DNA of 62,389 nucleotides, from contig CAZJBH010000001.1 of the NCBI GenBank assembly GCA_964544485.1, positions 1-62,389 of the forward strand. The letters are read 5' to 3'. The notes below the pieces were generated by a model, which had not been told where the DNA came from, made no database searches, and saw only the letters and a list, made by a program, of their open reading frames with translations. Of this stretch, positions 52,807 through 62,071 are shown piece by piece (the stretch's first letter is position 1; the number at the start of each line of letters is the position of its first letter). Made by a program: the position numbers and the translations under genes. The stretch is from CAZJBH01 sp964544485. GTDB taxonomy: Bacteria > Patescibacteriota > Minisyncoccia > Portnoybacterales > UBA2143.

Positions 52807-55680
52807 ATGAATTTACCAGAAATAGAAAAAAAGATAATCCAATTTTGGCAGAAGAATAAAATCATTGAAAAAGGCCTGAATAAAAACAAAGGCAAAAAGA
52901 AATTTGTCTTTTTTGAAGGTCCTCCAACTGCTAACGGACGTCCTGGAATACATCATATTGAAGCCAGGGCTTTTAAAGATATTATCCCTCGTTATAAAAC
53001 AATGCAGGGATTTTCTGTTGACAGAAAGGCGGGCTGGGATACACATGGTTTGCCAGTTGAACTAGAAGTAGAAAAAGAACTTGGATTTAAGAATAAAGAT
53101 GATATTGAAAAGTATGGGATAGCTAAATTTAATAAGAAATGCAAAGAAAGTGTTTGGAAATATAAGGATGAATGGGAAAAATTAACAGAGAGAATTGGTT
53201 TTTGGATAGATATGAAAGATCCATATATCACTTATGAGAATGAATATATTGAAAGTATTTGGTATATTCTTAAAAAAGTTTGGGACAAGGGATTGTTATT
53301 TAAGGGATTTAAAATTATTCCTTTATGCCCGCGTTGTGGCACAGCTTTGTCATCTCATGAAGTTTCCCAGGGGTATAAAAAAATTAAGGAAAATTCTGTT
53401 TATCTCAATTTTAAAGTTGTTAAAGGGAATGAAAGGGTTGAAAAGGGAGATATTATTTTAACCTGGACAACTACACCATGGACTTTACCCGGGAATGTTG
53501 CTTTAGCGGTTGGCGAGAATATTAATTATATAAAAGTTAATTATCAAGGCAAAAACTATATAGTTGCAGAAAATTTAGCCGTTAAAATTTTTCCTTTTGA
53601 AGATGGGGTGAAAAGAACTGGAATAGTGGGAACAAGGATAAAGGGCAAAGATTTAATTGGATTAGAATATGATCCTTTATTTGAAATTGAGTCAATTAAA
53701 AAGAGTAAAGTAAAAGCATATTATGTTGTTCCTGCTGATTTTGTTAGTACAGAAGATGGAACTGGGGTAGTCCATATCGCGCCAATGTATGGGGAAGAAG
53801 ATTATGAATTAGGCAAACAAGTCGGGTTACCAGAAATTCATACAGTCAATGAAGATGGATATTTTAATAAAGAGCTGGCTAAATATGGGCTATCAAGTAA
53901 ATTTGTCAAAAATAAGGAAACAGAGAATGAAATTATTAATTATCTAAAGAAAAAAGATTTGCTTTTTAAGGAAATAGAATATGAACATGATTATCCTTTT
54001 TGTTGGCGATGCAAAACACCGCTTATTTATTATGCTAAAGAATCGTGGTTTATCGGTATGTCTAAGCTTCGTAAAGAATTGATTGCTAATAATAATAAGA
54101 TTTATTGGGAACCAAACCATATTAAAAAAGGACGTTTTGGAGTTTTTGTTAGAGAGGCTATAGATTGGGCTTTGTCTAGAGAAAGATATTGGGGAACCCC
54201 TTTACCAATTTGGGAATGCGATAAATGCGGAGAAAAAAAATGCATTGGGAGTGTAAAAGAATTAGGAGTAAAAATCAAAGATTTACATAGACCTTTTATT
54301 GATGAGGTAAAAATAAAGTGTAAATGTGGTAATCAAATGACAAGAGATAAAAGCGTGATTGATTGTTGGTTTGATTCTGGGTCAATGAGTTTTGCTCAAT
54401 GGCACTATCCTTTTACAAAAACTAGCATTAAGGAATTTAAAAATCATTACCCAGCTGATTTTATTTCGGAAGCAATAGATCAAACCAGAGGGTGGTTTTA
54501 TTCTTTGCTGGCTATTGCTACCTTAATGCAGCATGCCGGAGAGATAAAAGAAGGTCATTGTTTTAAAAATTGTATTTGCTTAGGGCATATTTTAGATGCT
54601 AAAGGGAAAAAAATGTCTAAATCATGGGGTAATATTGTTGATCCCTGGGAGGCTTGCGATCAATATGGAGCAGATGCATTACGCTGGTATTTTTACACAA
54701 TTAATCAGGCAGGCGAGCCAAAAAAATTTAACTCTAAAGATATTGCTGACAAAAAAAGGCGTTTTTTGGGAACTCTTCTAAATTCATTTATTTTTTTTAA
54801 TACTTATAAAGGTGATTTTAAATCGAAGAATACAAAATCAAATAATATTTTAGATAAATGGATTGTTTCCTATTTTAGCTCTCTTAACAAAGAAGTAATT
54901 AAAAATTTAGAGAAGTACGATGTTGTTACAGCAGCTCGTTTAATAGATGATTTTGTTGATGATTTTTCCAATTGGTATATCCGTCGTTCTCGGGAAAGAT
55001 TGCAAAAGCCGAAGAGTAAAAAAGAGTATAATGAATCAAGCCAGACCTTGTATTCTGTTTTATTAAGTCTAATAAAATTACTTGCTCCTTTTATACCATT
55101 TATTAGCGAAGAAATTTATCAGCATTTAGGCAAAAAGCAATCAGTTCATTTGGAAAATTATCCAAAACCAAAACTTAATTTAATTGATAAAAAATTAGAA
55201 GAGCAAATGAAGCAAGTTCGTTTAATCGTGGCTGACGCTTTAGCTAAAAGAGCTAAAGCAGGAATTAAAATCAGACAGCCGCTTCAAAAGCTGACTATTA
55301 GCCAGAAAATGATTTATCAGCATAAAGAATTAGTTGAATTAATTAAACAAGAAGTGAATGTTAAACAGGTTGCTCTGGGTAAAAGATTAAGTTTAATGCT
55401 TAAATTAACTCCTGAATTAAAAGAAGAAGGAGTTATGCGAGAATTAATTAGAACTATTCAGCAGATGCGCAAGCAAGCTGGATTAAGACCAGGCCAAGAA
55501 GCTTATTTACGTTATTCTTCAGACACTTGGCTGGAAGAGATTATGAATAAGTATGATTCAGAAATTAAAAAGCAAGCTTCGCTTAAAAAATTAGAGCAAG
55601 CTGGCAAAAGAAAAGAAAAGTTTTTGTTTGAAAAAGAAGCAGAAATAGAAAAAAGAAAAATTTGGTTAGCGCTTAAATAG
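52807..55680 (+). CDS. ileS: Isoleucyl-tRNA synthetase
   Basis: Class I aaRS of 957 aa that charges tRNA-Ile and edits Val. The HIGH region reads GPPTANGRPGIHHIEARAFK (HHIE form). DRKAGWDTHGLPVELEVEKE is typical of the eukaryote-like IleRS type, and the editing domain carries WTTTPWTLPGN. KMSKSWGNIVDPW is intact. Cys clusters (CPRCG, CWRC, CDKCGEKKC) are present in the internal region. The C-terminal domain ends FLFEKEAEIEKRKIW. Three nt separate it from argS. Confidence 0.96.
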   Translation: MNLPEIEKKIIQFWQKNKIIEKGLNKNKGKKKFVFFEGPPTANGRPGIHHIEARAFKDIIPRYKTMQGFSVDRKAGWDTHGLPVELEVEKELGFKNKDDIEKYGIAKFNKKCKESVWKYKDEWEKLTERIGFWIDMKDPYITYENEYIESIWYILKKVWDKGLLFKGFKIIPLCPRCGTALSSHEVSQGYKKIKENSVYLNFKVVKGNERVEKGDIILTWTTTPWTLPGNVALAVGENINYIKVNYQGKNYIVAENLAVKIFPFEDGVKRTGIVGTRIKGKDLIGLEYDPLFEIESIKKSKVKAYYVVPADFVSTEDGTGVVHIAPMYGEEDYELGKQVGLPEIHTVNEDGYFNKELAKYGLSSKFVKNKETENEIINYLKKKDLLFKEIEYEHDYPFCWRCKTPLIYYAKESWFIGMSKLRKELIANNNKIYWEPNHIKKGRFGVFVREAIDWALSRERYWGTPLPIWECDKCGEKKCIGSVKELGVKIKDLHRPFIDEVKIKCKCGNQMTRDKSVIDCWFDSGSMSFAQWHYPFTKTSIKEFKNHYPADFISEAIDQTRGWFYSLLAIATLMQHAGEIKEGHCFKNCICLGHILDAKGKKMSKSWGNIVDPWEACDQYGADALRWYFYTINQAGEPKKFNSKDIADKKRRFLGTLLNSFIFFNTYKGDFKSKNTKSNNILDKWIVSYFSSLNKEVIKNLEKYDVVTAARLIDDFVDDFSNWYIRRSRERLQKPKSKKEYNESSQTLYSVLLSLIKLLAPFIPFISEEIYQHLGKKQSVHLENYPKPKLNLIDKKLEEQMKQVRLIVADALAKRAKAGIKIRQPLQKLTISQKMIYQHKELVELIKQEVNVKQVALGKRLSLMLKLTPELKEEGVMRELIRTIQQMRKQAGLRPGQEAYLRYSSDTWLEEIMNKYDSEIKKQASLKKLEQAGKRKEKFLFEKEAEIEKRKIWLALK

Positions 55681-55682
55681 GT

Positions 55683-56210
55683 ATGTATAAGACACAAGGG
55701 ATTATTATTAAGACAATTAATTCCGGAGAATACGATAAATTAATTACTGTTTATACTAGAGATTTTGGCAAATTGATTTTAAAAGGCAAAGCGCTTCGCA
55801 AAAATCAATCTAAATTGCGCGGCCATTTAAATCTTTTTTTATATTCTCATTTAATGATTGCTTCGGGTCGAGGTTATGATGTAATTGCCGGAGCTGAAAC
55901 AATTAAAAGTTTTTCTAATTTGCGAGCTGATTTAGAAAAATTATCTGCTGCTTATTATTTCAGCGAATTGATTGATAAATTAATTGTTGCTCCGGAAAAA
56001 GATAATCAGCTTTGGCAGCTGATTGAAAAAGCTTTTCAAGATTTAAATCAACCAAAAGTTTTAGTTAAACAACAAATTCAAGAATTAGAGAATAATTTAT
56101 TGATTTGTTTAGGCTATGATCCCAAGCAAACTAATTTAAAAGTTTTATTAAATCAATTTTCTGATCAAGATTTAGTTAAAAATTCTTTTTACAAAAGCCT
56201 GGTATTTTGA
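55683..56210 (+). CDS. recO: DNA repair protein RecO, short form
   Basis: Protein of 175 aa with a typical RecO N-terminal OB-fold (YKTQGIIIKTINSGEYDKLI, then TVYTRDFGKL) and KGKALRKNQSKLRGHLNLF. Helices then follow (KLSAAYYFSELIDKLI). Typical RecO is about 230-250 aa, and the C-terminal part is missing here. The stop is TGA, and the following 60 nt are A+T-only with no continuation in another frame, so it is a genuinely short protein rather than a frameshift. RecO loads RecA on gapped DNA with RecR. It starts 2 nt after ileS. Confidence 0.85.
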   Translation: MYKTQGIIIKTINSGEYDKLITVYTRDFGKLILKGKALRKNQSKLRGHLNLFLYSHLMIASGRGYDVIAGAETIKSFSNLRADLEKLSAAYYFSELIDKLIVAPEKDNQLWQLIEKAFQDLNQPKVLVKQQIQELENNLLICLGYDPKQTNLKVLLNQFSDQDLVKNSFYKSLVF

Positions 56211-56273
56211 TAAAATATATTTACAATTAAATAATTAATTTAAATAAGTCATTTTAGCTTATTTTAATATTTT

Positions 56274-58172
56274 ATGAAGCTAGACAATTTAAAAAAGAAA
56301 TTATACAAACCAGAACAAAAACAGCCTAAACAAGAATTTAATCAAAGATTAAAAGGCCCTAAGGATTTTAATTTAAAAGAAAAAAGAGGACCAAAACAGG
56401 TTAAACAATGGCAAGCGATCAAAGAGAAAACTAAGAAAAAATTTTCTTTAACTGATCAGCAAAAAAAATATTTTAAAATTGGAGGCCTGGCGCTAATTGG
56501 CGTTTTTTTAATTGTTGCCGGAATTTTTATTTATCGCGGTTTTACTTCTTTTGATAAGAATCAAGTTTCGCTTGAAATTATTGGCGCAAAAAACTTAGTC
56601 AGCGGAGAAAAAGTAGTTTATCAGGTGAAATATAAGAATGATACTCGGCTTGAGTTAAAAAATGTTAAACTATCTTTTCATTATCCTGAAGATTCCTTGC
56701 CTGAAGAAAGCGAGACTTCAATAGAAACGCGCAGTTTAGATAATCTTGCTTCCGGCGTTTCTGGAGAAGCTGAATTTCCTGTTCGTTTAATTGGGCAAAA
56801 AAATAGTCTGAAATTAGCTAAAGTTGAATTGTCTTACCAGCCTGGGAAAATAGAGACTTTTTTTAGCAATCAAGCTGAATTTAGCACTAAAATAACTTCA
56901 GTTCCTTTGGTGCTTGCTTTTGATTTGCCGGAAAAAGTAGTCAATGGACAGAGTTTTGATTTTTCAATTAGGGTAATTAATCAATCAGAAGTGGCTTTAA
57001 ATGATTTGCGTTTAAGATTGGATTATCCAGGCGGATTGAATTTAGAAGATATTCAGCCAAGCGCGTTTGAAGATGATAATATTTGGCAATTTGAGAAAAT
57101 AATGCCGAATCAAGAAAAAGAAATATCTTTTAAAGGCGTTTTAACCGGTTCAGCTAAAGAGACCAAAGCTTTTGAGGCTTGGATAGAGCGGAAACAAGAT
57201 GATAAATGGGTGATTTATAATCGTTCGGCTGAAATAGTTGCGATTGCGGTCAGCCCGCTATATGTAGATATGTGGGTGAATCAAAAAAAAGATTTAGTTG
57301 CTTTTACCGGGGATAGATTAGATTACAAGATTAAGTATAAGAATACAACCGAAACAGGAATTAGTAATGTTGTAGTTGATGTTAATTTAGAAGGAGATGC
57401 ATATGATTTAACTACCTTAAGAGTTAAAAATGGATCTTTTAATGGATTAACTAATTTAATTTCTTGGGATCCGGGCAGCTTGAATGATTTGAACTTTTTA
57501 GATCCTGGAGAAGAAGGAGAACTGAGTTTTTCTGTTAAAATTAAAGATTATTTGCCGATTCAAGATTATAATGATAAACATTTTTCAGTTAAAGCTTTGG
57601 CTATGATTGATTCTTTAAATCCGCCGGCAGAATTAAAGGATATTAAGATTGATGGAAAAGCGCAAATAGTTAATAAGATAGCGAGTAATCTTGTTTTGTA
57701 CGCTAAAGGCCTTTATTATGATGAACAAATGCCAAATACTGGTCCAATCCCGCCTAAAGTTGGAGAAAAAACAACCTATACCCTTAGATGGCAAATTTTA
57801 AATAGTTCTAATGATGTCAAAGATGTGGTAGTAGAAGCGAATCTGCCTCCGCATGTAGAATGGCTGGGAAATATTTATCCAGCTTCAGCTGATATTAGAT
57901 ATGATCCGGCCACTGGAAAAGTTAGTTGGCATTTAAACGAGGTTAAGGCAACTACTGGTATTTTATCTCCGGTTAAAGAAGGTATTTTCCAGATAGCAAT
58001 AACTCCAGGATTGCCTGATTTGGGTAGTTTTGTAGAATTGCTTGGTCAAAGCAATATTGTTGCGCATGATCCTTTTGTTAAAATGGATTATCATGCAAGC
58101 GATGAATTAATTTCAACTAATCTGGAAGATGATTCAAAAATAGGCGGCAGGCAGGCGAGAGTAGTTGAATAA
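56274..58172 (+). CDS. Membrane-anchored protein with Ig/DUF11-like extracellular repeats
   Basis: Protein of 632 aa with a long basic cytoplasmic N-terminus (about 65 residues rich in K/Q), one membrane helix (KIGGLALIGVFLIVAGIFIY) and a large extracellular part. The latter has several strand-rich repeats, for example KVVYQVKYKNDTRLELKNVK, SFDFSIRVINQSEVALNDLR, DRLDYKIKYKNTTETGISNV and EKTTYTLRWQILNSSNDVKD. The recurring 'Y-x-[IV]-x-[YW]-x-N-x-[ST]' start fits conserved-repeat (DUF11-like) Ig-type domains of surface proteins. It is probably an adhesin or envelope scaffold. It is the only non-housekeeping gene in the argS-permease operon. Confidence 0.6.
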   Translation: MKLDNLKKKLYKPEQKQPKQEFNQRLKGPKDFNLKEKRGPKQVKQWQAIKEKTKKKFSLTDQQKKYFKIGGLALIGVFLIVAGIFIYRGFTSFDKNQVSLEIIGAKNLVSGEKVVYQVKYKNDTRLELKNVKLSFHYPEDSLPEESETSIETRSLDNLASGVSGEAEFPVRLIGQKNSLKLAKVELSYQPGKIETFFSNQAEFSTKITSVPLVLAFDLPEKVVNGQSFDFSIRVINQSEVALNDLRLRLDYPGGLNLEDIQPSAFEDDNIWQFEKIMPNQEKEISFKGVLTGSAKETKAFEAWIERKQDDKWVIYNRSAEIVAIAVSPLYVDMWVNQKKDLVAFTGDRLDYKIKYKNTTETGISNVVVDVNLEGDAYDLTTLRVKNGSFNGLTNLISWDPGSLNDLNFLDPGEEGELSFSVKIKDYLPIQDYNDKHFSVKALAMIDSLNPPAELKDIKIDGKAQIVNKIASNLVLYAKGLYYDEQMPNTGPIPPKVGEKTTYTLRWQILNSSNDVKDVVVEANLPPHVEWLGNIYPASADIRYDPATGKVSWHLNEVKATTGILSPVKEGIFQIAITPGLPDLGSFVELLGQSNIVAHDPFVKMDYHASDELISTNLEDDSKIGGRQARVVE

Positions 58173-58181
58173 TTTATTTTT

Positions 58182-59543
58182 ATGATAACAGATATGGAAA
58201 AAATTGTATCATTAGCTAAACGAAGAGGGTTTGTTTATCCTGCTTGTGAAATTTATGGCGGATTAGCAAATGCTTATACTTACGGTCCTTACGGAACAGA
58301 ATTAAAAAATAGAATTAAAAAATTATGGTGGAATAAGTTTGTTCATAATCGGGAGGATATGGTTGGGTTAGATGGACCGATTATTCTTCATCCTAAGCTT
58401 TGGGAAGCTTCAGGCCATTTAACTGGCTTTAATGACGCAATGGTGGATTGCCGGAAATGCAAGAAAAGATTTCGAGCTGATCATTTAATAGAGGAAAAAC
58501 TTAATCAGGATTTAGAGGGTGATTTAGAAGCTTTAAATAAGGTCTTTCAAAAGGAAGAAATAAAATGCCCTGAATGCGGAGCTTCAGACTGGACTCAGGT
58601 TAAGAATTTTAATTTGCTTTTTGAAACTAGAATGAATGGAATTGAAGGATCAATTTATTTGCGCGGAGAAACAGCTGGAGCAATTTTTGTGGAATTTAAA
58701 AATGTGCTTGATTCAATGCGGGTAAAAATTCCTTTTGGGATTGCCCAAATCGGCAAAGCTTTTCGCAATGAAATTATTGCTGGTAATTTTATTTTTCGAA
58801 CTAGAGAATTTGAGCAAATGGAAATAGAGTATTTTATCTCTCCTGATTCAGATTGGGAAAAAATATTTGATGAATGGTTAAAAGAACAAGAAGAATTTAC
58901 TTTAGCTTTAGGAGCAGCTAAAAAAGATCTTCGTTATTCTGAACATCCTCAGGAAAAACTTTCTCATTATTCTAAAAAAACCGTGGATATTGAATACAAA
59001 TTTCCTTTTGGTTTTAAGGAGTTATTTGGTTTAGCTTATCGGACTGATTTTGATTTAACTCAGCATTCCAAAGCTTCTGGAAATTCTTTGGAATATCGCG
59101 ACTCTCAAACTAATCAAACCTATATTCCTCATGTGATAGAACCGACTTTTGGCTTAGATCGGGCATTATTGGTATCTTTGCTTTCTGCTTATCATGAAGA
59201 AGAAGTTGAAGGGAAAAAGAGAATAGTTATGAAATTTCCAAAAGAATTAGCTCCAGTGCAAGTGGCGGTTTTCCCCTTGTTGCGGAATAAGCCGGAGCTG
59301 GTTAATCAGGCAAAAGAAATTTTTAATGATTTAAAAAATGATTTTGTTTGTGAGTTTGATGATCATGGAAATGTAGGTAAACGTTATCGTCGGCAAGATG
59401 AAATTGGCACGCCTTATTGTATTACTGTGGATTTTGATTCTTTGGAAAAAAATGATGTAACTATTCGGGATCGGGATAGTATGCAGCAAGAACGAATCCA
59501 AGTCAGTCAATTAAAAGAATATTTAAAAGATAAATTAATTTAG
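58182..59543 (+). CDS. glyS: Glycyl-tRNA synthetase (alpha2 type)
   Basis: Class II aaRS of 453 aa of the dimeric, eukaryote/archaea-like type. The head ITDMEKIVSLAKRRGFVYPA is followed by YGGLANAYTYGPYGTELKNR, then a Zn-type pair (CRKCKKRFR; CPECGAS). Motif 2 (GKAFRNEIIAGNFIFRTREF) and motif 3 (HVIEPTFGLDRALL) are clear. A C-terminal anticodon-binding domain begins near PVQVAVFPL. It is 9 nt downstream of the surface-protein gene. No SD. Confidence 0.95.
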   Translation: MITDMEKIVSLAKRRGFVYPACEIYGGLANAYTYGPYGTELKNRIKKLWWNKFVHNREDMVGLDGPIILHPKLWEASGHLTGFNDAMVDCRKCKKRFRADHLIEEKLNQDLEGDLEALNKVFQKEEIKCPECGASDWTQVKNFNLLFETRMNGIEGSIYLRGETAGAIFVEFKNVLDSMRVKIPFGIAQIGKAFRNEIIAGNFIFRTREFEQMEIEYFISPDSDWEKIFDEWLKEQEEFTLALGAAKKDLRYSEHPQEKLSHYSKKTVDIEYKFPFGFKELFGLAYRTDFDLTQHSKASGNSLEYRDSQTNQTYIPHVIEPTFGLDRALLVSLLSAYHEEEVEGKKRIVMKFPKELAPVQVAVFPLLRNKPELVNQAKEIFNDLKNDFVCEFDDHGNVGKRYRRQDEIGTPYCITVDFDSLEKNDVTIRDRDSMQQERIQVSQLKEYLKDKLI

Positions 59544-59546
59544 CAT

Positions 59547-60812
59547 ATGTATAAAAAAACAGAATTAGATAATGGTTTAAGAATTTTAACTGTGCCAGTT
59601 AAAAATACTAAAGCAATAACCGTTTTACTTTTAGTCGGAGCTGGATCTAAATATGAGAATAGAAAAAACAATGGGATTTCTCATTTTTTAGAGCACATGT
59701 TTTTTAAAGGGACTAAAAAACGGCCAAGCACTTTGAAATTAATTGAGCCGCTAGATAAAATTGGGGGAGTTTACAACGCTTTTACTTCGCAAGAATTTAC
59801 TGGTTATTGGGCTAAGCTAGCTAATAAACATTTGGATACAGCTATGGATTGGATTTCAGATATTTATTTGAATTCTTTGTTTAAGCAAGAAGAGATAGAC
59901 CGGGAGCGCGGCACAATTTTGCAAGAGTTAAATATGATTTTAGATACGCCAATGCGTTATGTAGCTGATCTTTGGCTGGAATTGCTTTATGGAGATCAGC
60001 CGGCTGGCTGGAAAATCATTGGGACCCAAGAAGTAATTAAATCAGTTAACCGAGATAATTTTAAAGATTATTTAAAAAATCATTATTCTAGTCAAAACAC
60101 TCTTTTGGCAATAGCTGGAGCAATTGATCATCAAACAGGAATTGACAAAATTAAAGAATATTTTAAATCAATTAATACTCATTCAGTTAAAGATAAGACA
60201 TTGGTTCAGGAAAAACAGGTTCAGCCGCAAGCATTGATTCACTACAAGGAAACAGATCAAACTCACTTGTATTTGGGTTGGCGGGGATATCATCTTTTTC
60301 ATCCGGATAAATATGCTTTAGGTTTATTAGCTACTATATTAGGAGGGAATATGAGCTCGCGCATGTTTATTTCAGTTAGGGAAAGGCAGGGCTTGGCTTA
60401 CTATATCGGTAGTTCAACTGATTTAGATACTGATACGGGATCTTTGATCACTAAAGCTGGAGTAGATAATACTAAAGTTGAAAAAGCAATTACAACTATT
60501 TTAGGTGAATATAAGAAGATGAAAGATATTAAGGTTAGCGCAGCTGAGTTAAAAAAAGCTAAGGATTATAACAAAGGGACAGCTTTGATTTCTATGGAAG
60601 CTTCAGATGAACAAGCTGCTTATTATGGTTTTCAAGAATTATTGACTAATCGCATTTTGACCCTGGAAGAGAAATTTGCTAAAATAGATAAAGTGACTGT
60701 AAACGATATTCAACGAGTAGCTAGAGATTTATTTAAGCCAGAGAATCTTAATTTAGCTTTAATTGGTCCATTTAAAGAAAAAGAAAAATTTAAAAAATTA
60801 TTAAATATTTAA
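59547..60812 (+). CDS. M16-family zinc metalloprotease
   Basis: Protein of 421 aa of the processing-protease type. The inverted zinc motif HxxEH is present as HFLEH (residues 46-50), and the third ligand region follows (EIDRERGTILQEL). The second half is catalytically silent and starts around YLGWRGYHLFHPD. The SMEASDEQAAYYG loop and RLRQGLAY-like block (RERQGLAYYIGSS) are typical of the pitrilysin/PqqL group. It degrades or processes peptides, and the cytoplasmic location is inferred from the lack of a signal peptide. It is 3 nt after glyS and abuts the permease gene. Confidence 0.93.
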   Translation: MYKKTELDNGLRILTVPVKNTKAITVLLLVGAGSKYENRKNNGISHFLEHMFFKGTKKRPSTLKLIEPLDKIGGVYNAFTSQEFTGYWAKLANKHLDTAMDWISDIYLNSLFKQEEIDRERGTILQELNMILDTPMRYVADLWLELLYGDQPAGWKIIGTQEVIKSVNRDNFKDYLKNHYSSQNTLLAIAGAIDHQTGIDKIKEYFKSINTHSVKDKTLVQEKQVQPQALIHYKETDQTHLYLGWRGYHLFHPDKYALGLLATILGGNMSSRMFISVRERQGLAYYIGSSTDLDTDTGSLITKAGVDNTKVEKAITTILGEYKKMKDIKVSAAELKKAKDYNKGTALISMEASDEQAAYYGFQELLTNRILTLEEKFAKIDKVTVNDIQRVARDLFKPENLNLALIGPFKEKEKFKKLLNI

Positions 60813-61826
60813 ATGAATTCAGCTGAAACAATTCATATCTCTACTTCTACGATTCTTCGGACTATTCTGATTCTATTAGGTCTTGTTTTTTTGTATTTGA
60901 TTAAGGATATTCTAATGATTGTTTTTGTGGCAGTGATTATTGCTGCGGCAGTCAGCGGTCCAGCGGGTTGGATGCAAAAGCATAAAGTACCGCGTTTATT
61001 AGGAGTCATTTTCGTTTATTTATTCCTATTTTTGATTTTAGCTTTTATTGTTAGTTTAATTTTACCTAGTTTGGCTGAACAAATTAAACTATTATCTGAA
61101 AATTTCCCTGAGTTTATGGAAAAAATTAGTTTAAGCGTACAAGAATTTTGGCAAGGAACTGATGTTCAGGGTAATTTGCAAAGTTTTTTGAATGCAGCCA
61201 GCAATCGCCTTTCCGGAGCAAGTTCTAATGTTTTTGGCGCGATTGTCGGGCTTTTTGGAGGAATATTTTCCGCGCTTATTGTTTTAGTAATCTCTTTTTA
61301 TTTATCCATGCAGGAAAAAGGAGTGCGCAGTTTTTTAATTTCAGTAGTTCCTGGGGAACATCAGCATTATACTTCAGATTTAATTGAAAGAATTCAGAAA
61401 AAAATTGGCGGATGGCTAAGAGGTCAATTATTGTTAATGTTAATTATTGGTATTTTAACCTATATTGGCCTATATTTCTTAGGAGTTAAATATGCTTTAA
61501 CTTTTGCTTTATTAGCCGGTTTATTAGAAATTGTTCCTTATGTTGGTCCGATTATTGCAGCTATCCCAGCAGTTATCCTTGGATTTTTGCAATCACCAAT
61601 GTTAGGGCTCTTAGTTGTTCTATTGTATGTAGTTATTCAGCAATTAGAAAACTATATCATTGTTCCTCAAGTAATGAAAAAAACAGTTGGCTTGAATCCG
61701 ATTGTGATTATTGTAGTTATGCTGATTGGAAGTAAGTTAGCCGGAGTAATGGGTTTGATTTTAGCGGTTCCTTTTACTGCTGGAGCAGCTGAATTTGTTA
61801 AGGATTTAAGAAAAAAAGGAAGTTGA
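60813..61826 (+). CDS. AI-2E/PerM family membrane transporter
   Basis: Protein of 337 aa with about eight membrane helices and the family block LLAGLLEIVPYVGPIIAAIP, then LGFLQSPMLGLLVVLLYVVI and YIIVPQVMKKTVGLNPIVII. The family includes PerM and the AI-2 exporter TqsA; substrates vary and cannot be read from sequence. It is the last gene of the argS-ileS-recO-glyS cluster. It is followed after 16 nt by palindromic element B. Confidence 0.87.
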   Translation: MNSAETIHISTSTILRTILILLGLVFLYLIKDILMIVFVAVIIAAAVSGPAGWMQKHKVPRLLGVIFVYLFLFLILAFIVSLILPSLAEQIKLLSENFPEFMEKISLSVQEFWQGTDVQGNLQSFLNAASNRLSGASSNVFGAIVGLFGGIFSALIVLVISFYLSMQEKGVRSFLISVVPGEHQHYTSDLIERIQKKIGGWLRGQLLLMLIIGILTYIGLYFLGVKYALTFALLAGLLEIVPYVGPIIAAIPAVILGFLQSPMLGLLVVLLYVVIQQLENYIIVPQVMKKTVGLNPIVIIVVMLIGSKLAGVMGLILAVPFTAGAAEFVKDLRKKGS

Positions 61827-61841
61827 GAGAAAATTATTGAT

Positions 61842-62010
61842 TAGAGGACGTTCCTTAGAAGGCGTGTTTCCCGAATTTATTCGGGGGACGGCACCTTATA
61901 AGGAATGTCCTCTAAATAGAGAAAAAGTTTTTATCTATCTATCCGAGGACACTCTTTAAAAGATACGTCCTTTGATTACAAAGAACATACCTTTTAAGGA
62001 GCGTCCTCTA
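61842..62010. repeat. Nested palindromic element B (GGAC/GTCC family)
   Basis: A 169-nt second member of the element A family. Its ends are a terminal inverted repeat: 61842-61862 against 61990-62010 (19/21 complementary). Hairpin 1 spans 61842-61914 with 21-nt arms (19/21) and an inner CCCGAAT-TT-ATTCGGG. Hairpin 2 spans 61945-62008, the same 64-nt size as in element A, with inner CTTTG-ATTA-CAAAG. Between them is AGAGAAAAAGTTTTT, related to the palindrome at 34845-34862. It lies between the permease gene and rsmI. Confidence 0.83.
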
Positions 62011-62029
62011 TATGCCTTCTTTCAAATCT

Positions 62030-62056
62030 CCGCCCTTGTTAATTAGGGCGGTTTTT
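62030..62056 (+). terminator. Intrinsic terminator before rsmI
   Basis: CCGCCCT (62030-62036), 8-nt loop, AGGGCGG (62045-62051) and T5. The stem is the strongest G+C hairpin in the region. It ends 16 nt before the rsmI ATG, which suggests that rsmI has its own start or read-through control. Confidence 0.85.
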
Positions 62057-62071
62057 GGTTTAATTAAAGAG

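Noticed and set aside
56211..56273. A+T hairpin AAATAAG/CTTATTT after recO as terminator
   Set aside because: The stem has a single G:C pair and the operon appears to continue to the permease, so it is too weak to call.
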